Below are positions 1-7,169 of a DNA stretch of 20,650 nucleotides, piece after piece. The notes under the pieces were generated by a model. It searched no databases, was not told where the DNA came from, and saw only the letters and a list, made by a program, of their open reading frames with translations. Numbering within the stretch: the first letter of the stretch is position 1; each line of letters starts with the position of its first letter. The position numbers and the translations under genes are program-made. Source of the DNA: Candidatus Aminicenantota bacterium (GTDB taxonomy: Bacteria; Acidobacteriota; Aminicenantia; Aminicenantales; Aminicenantaceae); contig SOIA01000103.1 in the NCBI GenBank assembly GCA_004378665.1, forward strand, positions 1-20,650, read 5' to 3'.

Positions 1-31
1 TGAGTCCGTTCGTCTTTCAGGATGACCGGAA

Positions 32-1552
32 ATGCTGTTCAAGATTGCCAGTGCCTCTTTGATCGGAATCGATGCGTATCTTGTGGATGTGGAGGTCGAT
101 ATCTCCTTCGGGATTCCCGGCTTCATCACGGTCGGGCTGCCGGATGCATCGGTGCGGGAGAGTAAAGAAAGAGTCAGGGCCGCTTTGAAAAATTGCGGTT
201 ATAAGTTTCCCTCGCGGAAGATCATCATCAACCTGGCTCCGGCAGACCGCAGAAAAGAAGGGTCGGCCTTTGACCTGCCGATCTCACTCGGACTCCTCGC
301 CCATCTTGACCTTTTCCCGCATGAAAACCTGCGCGATTATCTTTTCTTAGGAGAACTCGCGCTGGACGGAAGGCTCAAACCCGGAAAAGGGATCCTCTCC
401 TCTACCGTGCTTGCCAAGGAAGCCGGGTTCAAAGGGATAATCGTTCCCGCGGAGAACGAGAAAGAGGCGGCTTTGGTTCCGGATATTGATGTTTACGGGA
501 TGGAAAACATCGTGCAGGTTGTGAAACTGCTCTCAGGAACGGATGAGATTTCTCCCTGTAGCTATTCTCTGCAGGAGCTTCTGCCACAATCGGAATATGA
601 GATGGATTTTCAGGAGATTCGGGGCCAGCAGCATGCCAAGCGCGCTTTCGAGGTTGCGGCGGCAGGCGGTCACAACGTACTTTTGATCGGCCCTCCCGGT
701 GCGGGGAAGACCATGATCGCCAAGAGGCTTCCGACGATTTTACCTCCGATGACTTTCAGCGAGATTATCGGGGTCACCAGGATCTACAGCGCTTCCGGCC
801 TCTTGAAGGATAAAGGAGTTGTCGGAGAAAGGCCGTTTCGCGCTCCCCATCATACCATTTCTGATGCCGGGTTGATCGGCGGGGGGCTCATCCCCAAACC
901 TGGTGAGGTCAGCCTGGCTCATCATGGTGTTTTGTTCCTGGATGAGCTGCCGGAATTTAAAAGGAGAGTGCTGGAGGATCTGAGGCAGCCTGTTGAAGAA
1001 GGGACGGTGACGGTCTCCCGCTCTTCGATGTCCGTGACCTTTCCTTCCTCCTTTATGCTCGTGGCGGCCATGAATCCCTGCGAAGACGCTTTTGGCGGTC
1101 TCGCCTCCTCGGAGTACGACTGCACCGACACCCAGAAAAGCCGCTATTATTCCAAAATATCCGGACCTCTACTGGACCGCATCGATATCCAGATCGAGGT
1201 TCCCCGGGTCGAGTTCAAGGATATGGTTTCCAGAGACCAGGGAGAGAGCTCAGCCGAGATAAGGAAAAGGGTGGCGAGAGCCAGGAAGAAACAACTTCTG
1301 AGATTGAAAAGGAAAAAGATCTACTGCAATGCCCAGATGGGAACGAAAGAAGTGAAGAAGTTCTGCCAGGTGGATGGAGAAGGGAAAGAACTCCTGGAGA
1401 TGGCCGTGGACCGTCTGGGATTCAGCGCCAGAGCGTACACCCGGGCTCTCAAGGTGGCTCGAACGATCGCTGATTTGGGTGGAGAAGAGAAAATCAACCC
1501 GGTCCATGTTTCCGAGGCCATCCAGTACAGAATGCTGGATAAATATTTTTAG
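32..1552 (+). CDS. comM: ComM/YifB-type Mg-chelatase-like AAA+ ATPase
   Basis: This is a 506-residue member of the YifB/ComM family, AAA+ ATPases related to magnesium chelatase subunit I. In naturally competent bacteria ComM is a helicase that helps integrate incoming single-stranded DNA by branch migration; many non-competent species also carry it. Residues 1-170 match the N-terminal ChlI-like domain (IPGFITVGLPD near 28-38). Walker A is GPPGAGKT at 220-227 and Walker B is VLFLDEL at 300-306. The sensor region ISGPLLDRID lies near 376-385, and a C-terminal helical lid follows. The ATG is preceded by AGGA and CCGGAA, and the length is normal. Oddity: the usual cysteine-rich insert (NPCPCG then CxC) is reduced to C350 and C364. 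The 31 bases upstream are too short to identify a neighbour, although one frame stops at 23-25. Family assignment is firm; the role in transformation is inferred. Confidence 0.95.
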   Translation: MLFKIASASLIGIDAYLVDVEVDISFGIPGFITVGLPDASVRESKERVRAALKNCGYKFPSRKIIINLAPADRRKEGSAFDLPISLGLLAHLDLFPHENLRDYLFLGELALDGRLKPGKGILSSTVLAKEAGFKGIIVPAENEKEAALVPDIDVYGMENIVQVVKLLSGTDEISPCSYSLQELLPQSEYEMDFQEIRGQQHAKRAFEVAAAGGHNVLLIGPPGAGKTMIAKRLPTILPPMTFSEIIGVTRIYSASGLLKDKGVVGERPFRAPHHTISDAGLIGGGLIPKPGEVSLAHHGVLFLDELPEFKRRVLEDLRQPVEEGTVTVSRSSMSVTFPSSFMLVAAMNPCEDAFGGLASSEYDCTDTQKSRYYSKISGPLLDRIDIQIEVPRVEFKDMVSRDQGESSAEIRKRVARARKKQLLRLKRKKIYCNAQMGTKEVKKFCQVDGEGKELLEMAVDRLGFSARAYTRALKVARTIADLGGEEKINPVHVSEAIQYRMLDKYF

Positions 1553-1653
1553 ACCCGGGAGACAGGAAGTCGATGATCAGATGAACGGATGAAACCGGGA
1601 TTAAAAAAAACGAAAAAATCCATAGATTTCTTTTATGAGTTTTTTTGTTTTTC

Positions 1654-1683
1654 TTGACATTGATTTCCAATTCAAATTCTAAT
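1654..1683 (+). promoter_or_regulatory. Putative sigma70-type promoter for the C_GCAxxG_C_C gene
   Basis: A perfect -35 box TTGACA (1654-1659) is followed after 18 nt by TCTAAT (1678-1683), which matches five of six bases of the -10 consensus. It lies in a strongly AT-rich spacer between comM and the next plus-strand gene, which starts at 1798. The resulting leader would be about 110 nt long. It is a sequence match only, and the AT-rich background makes chance matches likelier. Confidence 0.45.
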
Positions 1684-1687
1684 ATTG

Positions 1688-1736
1688 ACTTGAATGAATT
1701 TTGACTTGTCTGAATTCATTCTCGATCAACTCAAGT
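1688..1736. repeat. Nested inverted repeat in the leader of the C_GCAxxG_C_C gene
   Basis: Arms GAATGAATT (1692-1700) and AATTCATTC (1713-1721) are perfect 9-bp complements around a 12-nt loop. Outer arms ACTTGA (1688-1693) and TCAAGT (1731-1736) are also complementary. TTGACTTG occurs twice as a direct repeat with one copy inside the loop. The repeat sits just downstream of the putative -10 box, where an operator or a leader hairpin could act. The rest of the 1553-1797 spacer is AT-rich with no gene that I can see. Confidence 0.4.
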
Positions 1737-1797
1737 GTTCTTGGGATGAAAGAGAAATCTGGGTGATAGTCCCTTGACCCTGAAACAAGGAGGATTG

Positions 1798-2364
1798 ATG
1801 AAAAGACGAGATGTCTTGGTCATGCCAAGAAGGGAATTTATGGCCTCATTTCCTGCTGTTCTACTCGGGGGTAAACTTTTGGAATCATCTGAATCCTGGT
1901 TGTCCACGGGCCAAAAGCCCCGGGAAGTCAGAGAGGAACTGACGCCAGAAGAGTTGAGGATCATAAACCGTTCGGTGATGGCAAAGGATTTGTTGAACTA
2001 TTATAAGAATGGTTACAATTGTGCGGAATCGATTCTCATTGTTTCGTTGAAGTTCATGAAAAAGCCAAAAGAATTATTCTGGGTTGCCAGTGGCTTTGGC
2101 GGAGGGATCGGCCACAAAAATCTTTGCGGTTTCCTCACGGGCGGAGTCATGGCTATTGGCCTTTCTGTGGGGAAGTTAAAAGTGGGAAGGGAAGAAGCCA
2201 AGGAGATATGGGTAAAAAAAGTCGATGAATACTGGAAATGGTGGCCCTCTCTGGCACCATACCATTGTTCTGGTATCAAGACGGAAGGGAGAACATCGGA
2301 GGTCTGTAAACGCGTCGGCCGAATCGCTGCGGCAAAAGTTGAGGAGTTGATCCGGCAGGCCTGA
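1798..2364 (+). CDS. C_GCAxxG_C_C family protein with Tat-like leader
   Basis: A 188-residue protein of the C_GCAxxG_C_C family, a redox-type cysteine family of unknown biochemical role often found in anaerobes. The conserved features are NGYNCAES (C75), SGFGGGIG followed by CGFLTGG (C110), C157 and C170. The family's CGAxxG core is here CGFxxG. The N-terminus carries RREFM (residues 11-15) followed by a short hydrophobic stretch, resembling a twin-arginine export signal; if used, the protein acts outside the cytoplasmic membrane. The ATG at 1798 is chosen because AAGGAGG (1787-1793) lies four bases before it; an upstream TTG at 1774 has no ribosome site and lies ahead of it. The gene stands alone, convergent with the long minus-strand operon, and has its own putative promoter. 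Family call is good; function is unknown. Confidence 0.82.
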   Translation: MKRRDVLVMPRREFMASFPAVLLGGKLLESSESWLSTGQKPREVREELTPEELRIINRSVMAKDLLNYYKNGYNCAESILIVSLKFMKKPKELFWVASGFGGGIGHKNLCGFLTGGVMAIGLSVGKLKVGREEAKEIWVKKVDEYWKWWPSLAPYHCSGIKTEGRTSEVCKRVGRIAAAKVEELIRQA

Positions 2365-2381
2365 TTGATTCAAAGATAAGC

Positions 2382-2410
2382 TCTTTTGTCATTTTAAAAA
2401 TGAAAAAAGA
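2382..2410. terminator. AT-rich near-perfect palindrome after the C_GCAxxG_C_C gene
   Basis: TCTTTT, one mismatch, TCATTTT, a central A, then AAAATGA, one mismatch and AAAAGA form a 29-bp palindrome starting 17 nt after the stop codon. It could be a weak terminator or a protein-binding site. It is almost free of G and C and has no clean T tract after it, so the terminator call is tentative. Confidence 0.3.
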
Positions 2411-2431
2411 CGGAGTAGAGAAGTCCTGACC

Positions 2432-2575
2432 ATGAAGAGAGGAGCAGCATCTATTCTATTCAGTATCATGATCGTTTCCTTCTCCCCGATTGTCCTTTCG
2501 AATAAAAAAAGGGGAAAGGTCCCTTTTTTACAACCAGCGCCAGAGGGCCAGGATGAGTGTAATCAGGAAGACTGA
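2432..2575 (+). CDS. Doubtful 47-residue ORF with signal-peptide-like start
   Basis: An ATG opens a 47-codon frame whose first 23 residues look like a secretory signal: MKRG, then a hydrophobic run through SILFSIMIV to a small-residue end at VLS. After that comes a basic, then acidic tail ending in TGA. The last part of the frame passes through the terminator hairpin at 2504-2529 and overlaps the 3' end of the minus-strand heme protein gene by 48 bases. A ribosome site is weak (GAGAAG about 10 bases upstream). It could be a tiny exported peptide, the decayed 5' end of a lost gene, or chance. I do not recognise it. Confidence 0.2.
   Translation: MKRGAASILFSIMIVSFSPIVLSNKKRGKVPFLQPAPEGQDECNQED
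2504..2529 (-). terminator. Convergent, probably bidirectional intrinsic terminator of the dcw operon
   Basis: A6GGG (2505-2513) pairs perfectly with CCCT6 (2521-2529) around a 7-nt loop, with T runs on either strand. On the minus strand the hairpin starts inside the stop codon of the last operon gene (2528-2530), the expected place for the end of the long transcript. The convergent plus-strand gene ends 140 nt away, so it may serve both. The stem has only three G-C pairs, so its strength is uncertain. Confidence 0.6.
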
Positions 2576-3457
2576 TACCAGGTTCATATAGGCCATAAAA
2601 TAAAAGATTTTTTCGTGGCGAGGACGCTTTTTTTCTGCCTGTGCAGGAATTAATTTTCCGACTTGGGGCATTTCCATTACTTTTTCTTCACCGTGCGGGG
2701 CTTGTTTGAGCATGCCCGTCAGGTCAGCCCCCGCACTGTGTTTACTGAAATGAGTGCCGTTCTTCCAGTGCTGGCTTTTGCTCACATCGTATATTTTTCC
2801 TTTATAAGCGAAGAAAGCAGCCATATCTTCGGTGCCATTGAAATGCATCAGATCGTCAACAGTCAGGCCTCCTTTTGGTTCGAGATGTTTAGCGCCTTTC
2901 CTTTTTTTCAATTTCGGTCCGATGAAAAAAACGACATAAAGCGCAGAGCAAACCATCATGAGAAAAATAGAGATTTTAATGATGAGCAAGATACCGAAAC
3001 GCGTCTCAAAAAGGACTGATAAAGACGGAATTCGAAAAATGGAAAGGATTGTACCGGTTACTGCCATTATGATCATGGAGACAAGACCAACTTTGACTTC
3101 TCCTTTAGGAAGACCTCGAGCAGCATAGGACGGCTTAAGAACAAGATGCACATAGAGAATGGTCCCAAACCAAAATATGGCTGTAATAATGTGAAGATAG
3201 CCGGCGATGAGACGAACAAAATGGAGAACGTTCTTTCTCCCTACTTGTAAAACTTCTTTCTGTGTTTCATCGCCTTCTGTGGCAAGTTTCTCGAGATAGT
3301 CTTTTCCTGCCTCTGTCAGCTCACCTCCTCCTGAAGGATCTAAATGACAGAAGGCACAGCTTTTCCCGGTCTTTTCCGCCATTTCTTCTGTGGCATTTCC
3401 AATGGAGGAAAAAAGAATTAATAATACAATTGCAGCACTGAGATGGAAGAATTTCAT
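2528..3457 (-). CDS. Membrane heme protein: c-type heme motif, CopD-like membrane domain and cytochrome b5-like domain
   Basis: A 309-residue protein that appears to join three redox-related parts. Residues 1-22 are a signal peptide, followed by a single CxxCH heme c motif, CAFCH (34-38), in a short exported segment. Residues about 78-182 hold a multi-helix membrane domain beginning HFVRLIAGYLHI, with H79, H89 and H104, resembling CopD-type proteins. Residues about 198-270 resemble the short prokaryotic cytochrome b5-like domain (YKGKIYDVS, HWKNGTHFSKHSAG, APHGEE, VGKLI). A last transmembrane helix is at 284-306. This suggests a membrane electron carrier using more than one heme type, but substrate and partner are unknown. 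The ATG directly follows the hutI stop (TAAATG), so translation is probably coupled. It is the final gene of the operon. The domain calls rest on motif recognition; the CopD assignment is the weakest. Confidence 0.75.
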   Translation of the reverse strand: MKFFHLSAAIVLLILFSSIGNATEEMAEKTGKSCAFCHLDPSGGGELTEAGKDYLEKLATEGDETQKEVLQVGRKNVLHFVRLIAGYLHIITAIFWFGTILYVHLVLKPSYAARGLPKGEVKVGLVSMIIMAVTGTILSIFRIPSLSVLFETRFGILLIIKISIFLMMVCSALYVVFFIGPKLKKRKGAKHLEPKGGLTVDDLMHFNGTEDMAAFFAYKGKIYDVSKSQHWKNGTHFSKHSAGADLTGMLKQAPHGEEKVMEMPQVGKLIPAQAEKKRPRHEKIFYFMAYMNLVSVFLITLILALWRWL

Positions 3458-4738
3458 TTAACTCACTTTCAAGATTTGTCCGTCTTTGACGACGAGTTTC
3501 CCGTCCTTGATGACGTGCTGGATGGGATTAATGCCCAGATGGTAGACAATCGATGGATAATTCGGCGCGTCATAGAGAACGAGGTCCATTTTTTTACCTG
3601 GCTCGAGGCTCCCCGCATCCTCATGCCTGGCGAGTGCGAATGCGGCGTTCGCGGTGGCCGCGTTAATGGCTTCTTCGACAGACATCTTCAGGGTGAAGAC
3701 CGCCAACTGCAGGACAAAGAGCATGGATTCGGTCATTGAGCTTCCCGGGTTGAAATCCGTGGCCAGGGCGACGATCGTTTCCTTTTCGATGAGCTTTCGA
3801 ACAGGAGCCCTTTTCTCGAGCATCAGAAAGAAGGAGACCGCGGGAAGAAGAATGGCCGCTGTCTGGCTTTGGGCGAGCTTTTGGATTCCCTCATCAGTGA
3901 TGTTGATGAGATGGTCGGCTGAGCTGGCGCCTTCTTCAGCGGCAAGCTGCGCGCCTCCAAGGGGTGAGAACTCATCGGCATGGATCTTGATCTTGAATCC
4001 TGCCTCTTTCGCGGCTCTCACCAATTTTCTTGTTTCTTCGATCGAATACACCCCTTCTTCGCAGAAGACATCAAAGAATTCCGCGAGGTTATCCTTTTTC
4101 ACCTCCGGGAGGATTTTGTCGATCAGAAGGTCGATGTATGCGTTTTTTCGTGTTTTGTATTCCGGCGGGATTTCGTGGGCTCCCATAAAAGTGGAGATAA
4201 CATCGACCGGATGAAGACCGTCAGCCTCTCGCAACGCTTCGAGCTGTTTGATCTCGTCCTCGAAGTTCAGTCCGTAGCCGCTCTTGCCCTCGACGGTGGT
4301 GGTCCCGTGCAAGAGCATCCTGTCCAGGCGTTTGAGACAGAGCGAAATAAGCTCCTGCTTGGATGCGTCACGCGTGGCTTTGACGGTTGTCTGGATCCCC
4401 ATGCCCTTCTCAGCCAACTGCTGGTAAGTGGCGCCTTTGAGGCGCAGGACGAACTCCTGTTCTCTGGTTCCGGCAAAAGGAAGGTGCGTGTGGGGATCAA
4501 CAAATCCCGGAAGACCGACCAGGCCGCTTCCTTCGATACAGACGCTGTTGTCCTCTAACCTGACTTCTTTGGTGTAGCTTTTCTCATCTCCGATGAAAAC
4601 AATCCGTCCTTGGTGGGAAGCGATACAGCCTTTCTCAATGACCGCCACATCCTGCAGGGCGTCTTTCCTCTTCGGGATCGGACCCCCGCAGGTGACAAGC
4701 TGCTCGCATCCTAAAACGGCCAGATCAGCTGATTTCAT
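3458..4738 (-). CDS. hutI: Imidazolonepropionase
   Basis: A 426-residue metal-dependent amidohydrolase that opens the ring of 4-imidazolone-5-propionate to N-formimino-L-glutamate, the third step of histidine breakdown, in the cytoplasm. The metal-binding HTH of PGFVDPHTH is H83/H85, with H253 in KIHADE, H276 in SADHL and D328 in ATDFNPG. The family substrate region FAGTREQEF (88-96) and GKSGYGL (151-157, Y155) are present. Length is as expected for HutI. The ATG lies inside the end of ftsZ, giving a 14-nt overlap, and the downstream heme gene starts right after the stop. No other hut gene (hutH, hutU, ftcD) is in the window, so the placement at the tail of a division operon is unusual. The motif set makes HutI much more likely than a related guanine deaminase or dihydroorotase. 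Confidence 0.95.
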   Translation of the reverse strand: MKSADLAVLGCEQLVTCGGPIPKRKDALQDVAVIEKGCIASHQGRIVFIGDEKSYTKEVRLEDNSVCIEGSGLVGLPGFVDPHTHLPFAGTREQEFVLRLKGATYQQLAEKGMGIQTTVKATRDASKQELISLCLKRLDRMLLHGTTTVEGKSGYGLNFEDEIKQLEALREADGLHPVDVISTFMGAHEIPPEYKTRKNAYIDLLIDKILPEVKKDNLAEFFDVFCEEGVYSIEETRKLVRAAKEAGFKIKIHADEFSPLGGAQLAAEEGASSADHLINITDEGIQKLAQSQTAAILLPAVSFFLMLEKRAPVRKLIEKETIVALATDFNPGSSMTESMLFVLQLAVFTLKMSVEEAINAATANAAFALARHEDAGSLEPGKKMDLVLYDAPNYPSIVYHLGINPIQHVIKDGKLVVKDGQILKVS

Positions 4739-5936
4739 CGGGAGTCTTTCTCAGGGGAGTGGTTTTGTTTTTCCTGATGAAAGAAGGTGTTTCATAGGGC
4801 TCCCATTTTTTCTCCCAGGACGGTCTGTCCCAGGGGGTTTGGCTTCCTTTCGGCTCGAACAGATAGGGAGGCGTATCGCGTTGAACCTTGAAAGGAGGAG
4901 GCGTTTTCGGTTCCATAGGAGGGAAGTCTTCCTGTGCTTCTGCTTCGATGCGGGAGGCCAGGTCGAAACCGGTGGCAATGACCGTCACTTTCACCATTTC
5001 TTTCAATCCTTCATCAATCACCGTACCGAAAATGATGTTGGCTTCGGGATGCGCCTGGTTGTGAATGAGCTCGGACGCTTTAGAGACCTCATGGAGAGTG
5101 ACATCTTTGCCACCAGTGATATTGATCAGGACTCCCTGAGCACCGTCTATCGATGTGTCCACAAGCAGAGGGCTGGAGATGGCTTTTTGCGCGGCGTCCA
5201 CAGCCCTGTTCTCTCCGGATGCCATCCCGGTGCCCATGAAAGCCATGCCCATGCCTTTCATGATGGCTTTGACGTCTGCGAAGTCAAGGTTGATCAATCC
5301 GGGTTTAGTGATCAAGTCAGAGACTCCCTGAGCCGCTTGTCGGAGTATGTCATCAGCCATTTTGAATGCATCCTGGATCGAGGTGTCAAGGTTGACTGTC
5401 TGGAGCAGTCGTTCGTTGGGAATGGCGATGACCGTGTCCACGGCCGCTTTTAATTCGGATAATCCTTCCTGGGCCTGCTTGGCTCTGACCTTTCCTTCGA
5501 ATTCGAACGGAAGAGTCACTATGGCAATGCACAGTATGTCCAATTCTGAACCCAGGTTGGCCAGGATCGGAGTTGATCCGGTTCCTGTTCCGCCTCCCAG
5601 ACCCGCTGTCAGGAAGACCATATCCGCGCCCTGAAGGATCTCGATCAGTTTTTCCGTATCCTCGATCGCGGCTTCCTTGCCGGTGTCCGGTCGTCCTCCC
5701 GAGCCCAGGCCTTTTGTCAGTTTCTCCCCGATCTGGACTTTCGTTCTCGCCTTGGTACTGCTGAGTGCCTGGAGATCTGTGTTGACTGAGATGAACTCCA
5801 CTCCTTCGATTCCTGCCTGGATCATCCTGTTGATCGCGTTCCCCCCCCCGCCGCCAATTCCAACGACTTTGATTTTGGCGCCGAAGCGTTCCTCCACCAG
5901 ATGAAATTTTAATTTGTTTTTCATTTCTTCAGTCAT
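4725..5936 (-). CDS. ftsZ: Cell division protein FtsZ
   Basis: The tubulin-like GTPase that polymerises into the cytokinetic ring at mid-cell. The 403-residue sequence has the nucleotide loop VGIGGGGGNA (25-34), the GTP signature GGGTGTGS (114-121) and the T7 catalytic loop NLDFADVKAI (216-225). The C-terminal domain ends near 332 and is followed by a proline-rich linker. The conserved C-terminal peptide that binds FtsA is recognisable as ETPSFIRKN (382-390), but 13 further residues follow it, so it is not terminal as in most FtsZ. The gene for this extra tail overlaps hutI. AGGAGG ends five bases before the ATG and begins within the ftsA stop region, an excellent ribosome site fitting the high FtsZ level needed. 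A run of nine G on the coding strand encodes the glycine loop. Confidence 0.98.
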   Translation of the reverse strand: MTEEMKNKLKFHLVEERFGAKIKVVGIGGGGGNAINRMIQAGIEGVEFISVNTDLQALSSTKARTKVQIGEKLTKGLGSGGRPDTGKEAAIEDTEKLIEILQGADMVFLTAGLGGGTGTGSTPILANLGSELDILCIAIVTLPFEFEGKVRAKQAQEGLSELKAAVDTVIAIPNERLLQTVNLDTSIQDAFKMADDILRQAAQGVSDLITKPGLINLDFADVKAIMKGMGMAFMGTGMASGENRAVDAAQKAISSPLLVDTSIDGAQGVLINITGGKDVTLHEVSKASELIHNQAHPEANIIFGTVIDEGLKEMVKVTVIATGFDLASRIEAEAQEDFPPMEPKTPPPFKVQRDTPPYLFEPKGSQTPWDRPSWEKKWEPYETPSFIRKNKTTPLRKTPDEIS

Positions 5937-5945
5937 TTTTACCTC

Positions 5946-7169
5946 CTATGCTTCCTTGAGCCAGTCTTTGATCTTGGCCCAAAGGCTTCCTTTTCTATCT
6001 TTGGACAGGCCTTTTTCTTTCCACTGCTTGTTACCATAAAGAAGAAGGCCGACTGAAGTGGCATAGTCTGGTGTGTTGACCCTGTCAACAAGCCCGCCTA
6101 CGCCACTGGGATCGCCGCGTCTGACCGGAAGATCAAAAATTTCCTCCGCCACTTCCTCTAAACCTTCGAGGAGCGCGGTGCCGCCCGTGAGGACGACTCC
6201 GGAATTCAGGGATTTTTCGTATCCCATCCTTTTCACATCATTGTCGACAAGCCGAAAGATCTCCTCTGCTCTTGGCTGGATGATATCCGCCAGCAACTGT
6301 CTGGAGAGAATACGGGGTTTCTTTCCTCTACCGACCGATGGAACCTCGAGCGTCTCCTGGTCATCGAGCAGAGTGCTGGAAACACAGCCGAATTTTTTCT
6401 TGATCTTTTCCCCTTCCGGAATTGGGGTCCTGAGGCCGACAGCGATGTCATTCGTGAAGTTGTCTCCACCGATCGGAATGATGGAGGTGTACCATAAGCT
6501 TCCGCGTTCGAAGATGGCGATTTCGGTCGTTCCGCCTCCGATGTCGATCATCCCTACACCGAGCTCCATTTCGTCGTGCGTGAGGGTGGCTTCGCTGGCC
6601 GCGATCTGGTTGAGAACAACCTGTTCGACTTCGATCCCGGCCCGCCCGACACAGGTTCTCAGGTTCTGGACAGAGGTTGTCGCGCTCGTGACGATATGCA
6701 CGTTGACTTCGAGCTTGATTCCGCTCATGCCCAGCGGGTCCTTGATCCCATCCTGGTCATCCACCACGAATTCTTGAGGAATGATATGAATGATCTCTCT
6801 ATCCGGAGGGATGGATACAGCCTTCGACTGGTCGATAACGCGTTTGATGTCCTCACGACTGATTTCCCTGTTTTTCCCGGAGACAGCGATCACTCCTCTG
6901 CTGTTGAAGCTTTTGATGTGTGCCCCGGAGATTCCGACGAAGGCCCGGTCGATTTCATACCCTGCCATAAGCTCTGCTTCTTCCTGGGCTTTTTTGATAG
7001 CGCTGACCGTGGCTTCAAGATTAACCACGACTCCTTTTCTCAATCCTCTGGACTCGGCTGCTCCGACGCCGATGATCTCGACCTTGTTGTTCTCTCCGAT
7101 TTCGCCTATGATGGCAGCGATTTTTTTTGTTCCGATGTCCAATCCAACAATATAACTATTTTTAGGCAT
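5946..7169 (-). CDS. ftsA: Cell division protein FtsA
   Basis: The actin-like ATPase that anchors FtsZ to the membrane and passes signals to the septal peptidoglycan machinery. In 407 residues I see phosphate 1 (GLDIGTKKI, 9-17), the 1C domain (roughly 84-162), phosphate 2 (MIDIGGGTTEI, 207-217) and the adenosine loop (GVVLTGGTALLEG, 324-336). The last residues LWAKIKDWLKEA form the amphipathic membrane-targeting helix. The ATG overlaps the ftsQ stop as TGATG, and AAGGAGG lies a few bases upstream, so translation is both coupled and strongly initiated. ftsZ follows after 9 nt. Length and ending are normal. Confidence 0.98.
   Translation of the reverse strand: MPKNSYIVGLDIGTKKIAAIIGEIGENNKVEIIGVGAAESRGLRKGVVVNLEATVSAIKKAQEEAELMAGYEIDRAFVGISGAHIKSFNSRGVIAVSGKNREISREDIKRVIDQSKAVSIPPDREIIHIIPQEFVVDDQDGIKDPLGMSGIKLEVNVHIVTSATTSVQNLRTCVGRAGIEVEQVVLNQIAASEATLTHDEMELGVGMIDIGGGTTEIAIFERGSLWYTSIIPIGGDNFTNDIAVGLRTPIPEGEKIKKKFGCVSSTLLDDQETLEVPSVGRGKKPRILSRQLLADIIQPRAEEIFRLVDNDVKRMGYEKSLNSGVVLTGGTALLEGLEEVAEEIFDLPVRRGDPSGVGGLVDRVNTPDYATSVGLLLYGNKQWKEKGLSKDRKGSLWAKIKDWLKEA

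Noticed and set aside
1774..1797. TTG start for the C_GCAxxG_C_C gene adding eight residues
   Set aside because: No ribosome site precedes it, while AAGGAGG sits directly before the ATG at 1798.
4593..5453. Plus-strand open frame of 286 codons opposite hutI and ftsZ
   Set aside because: Antisense to ftsZ for most of its length, no ribosome site and no family motif.
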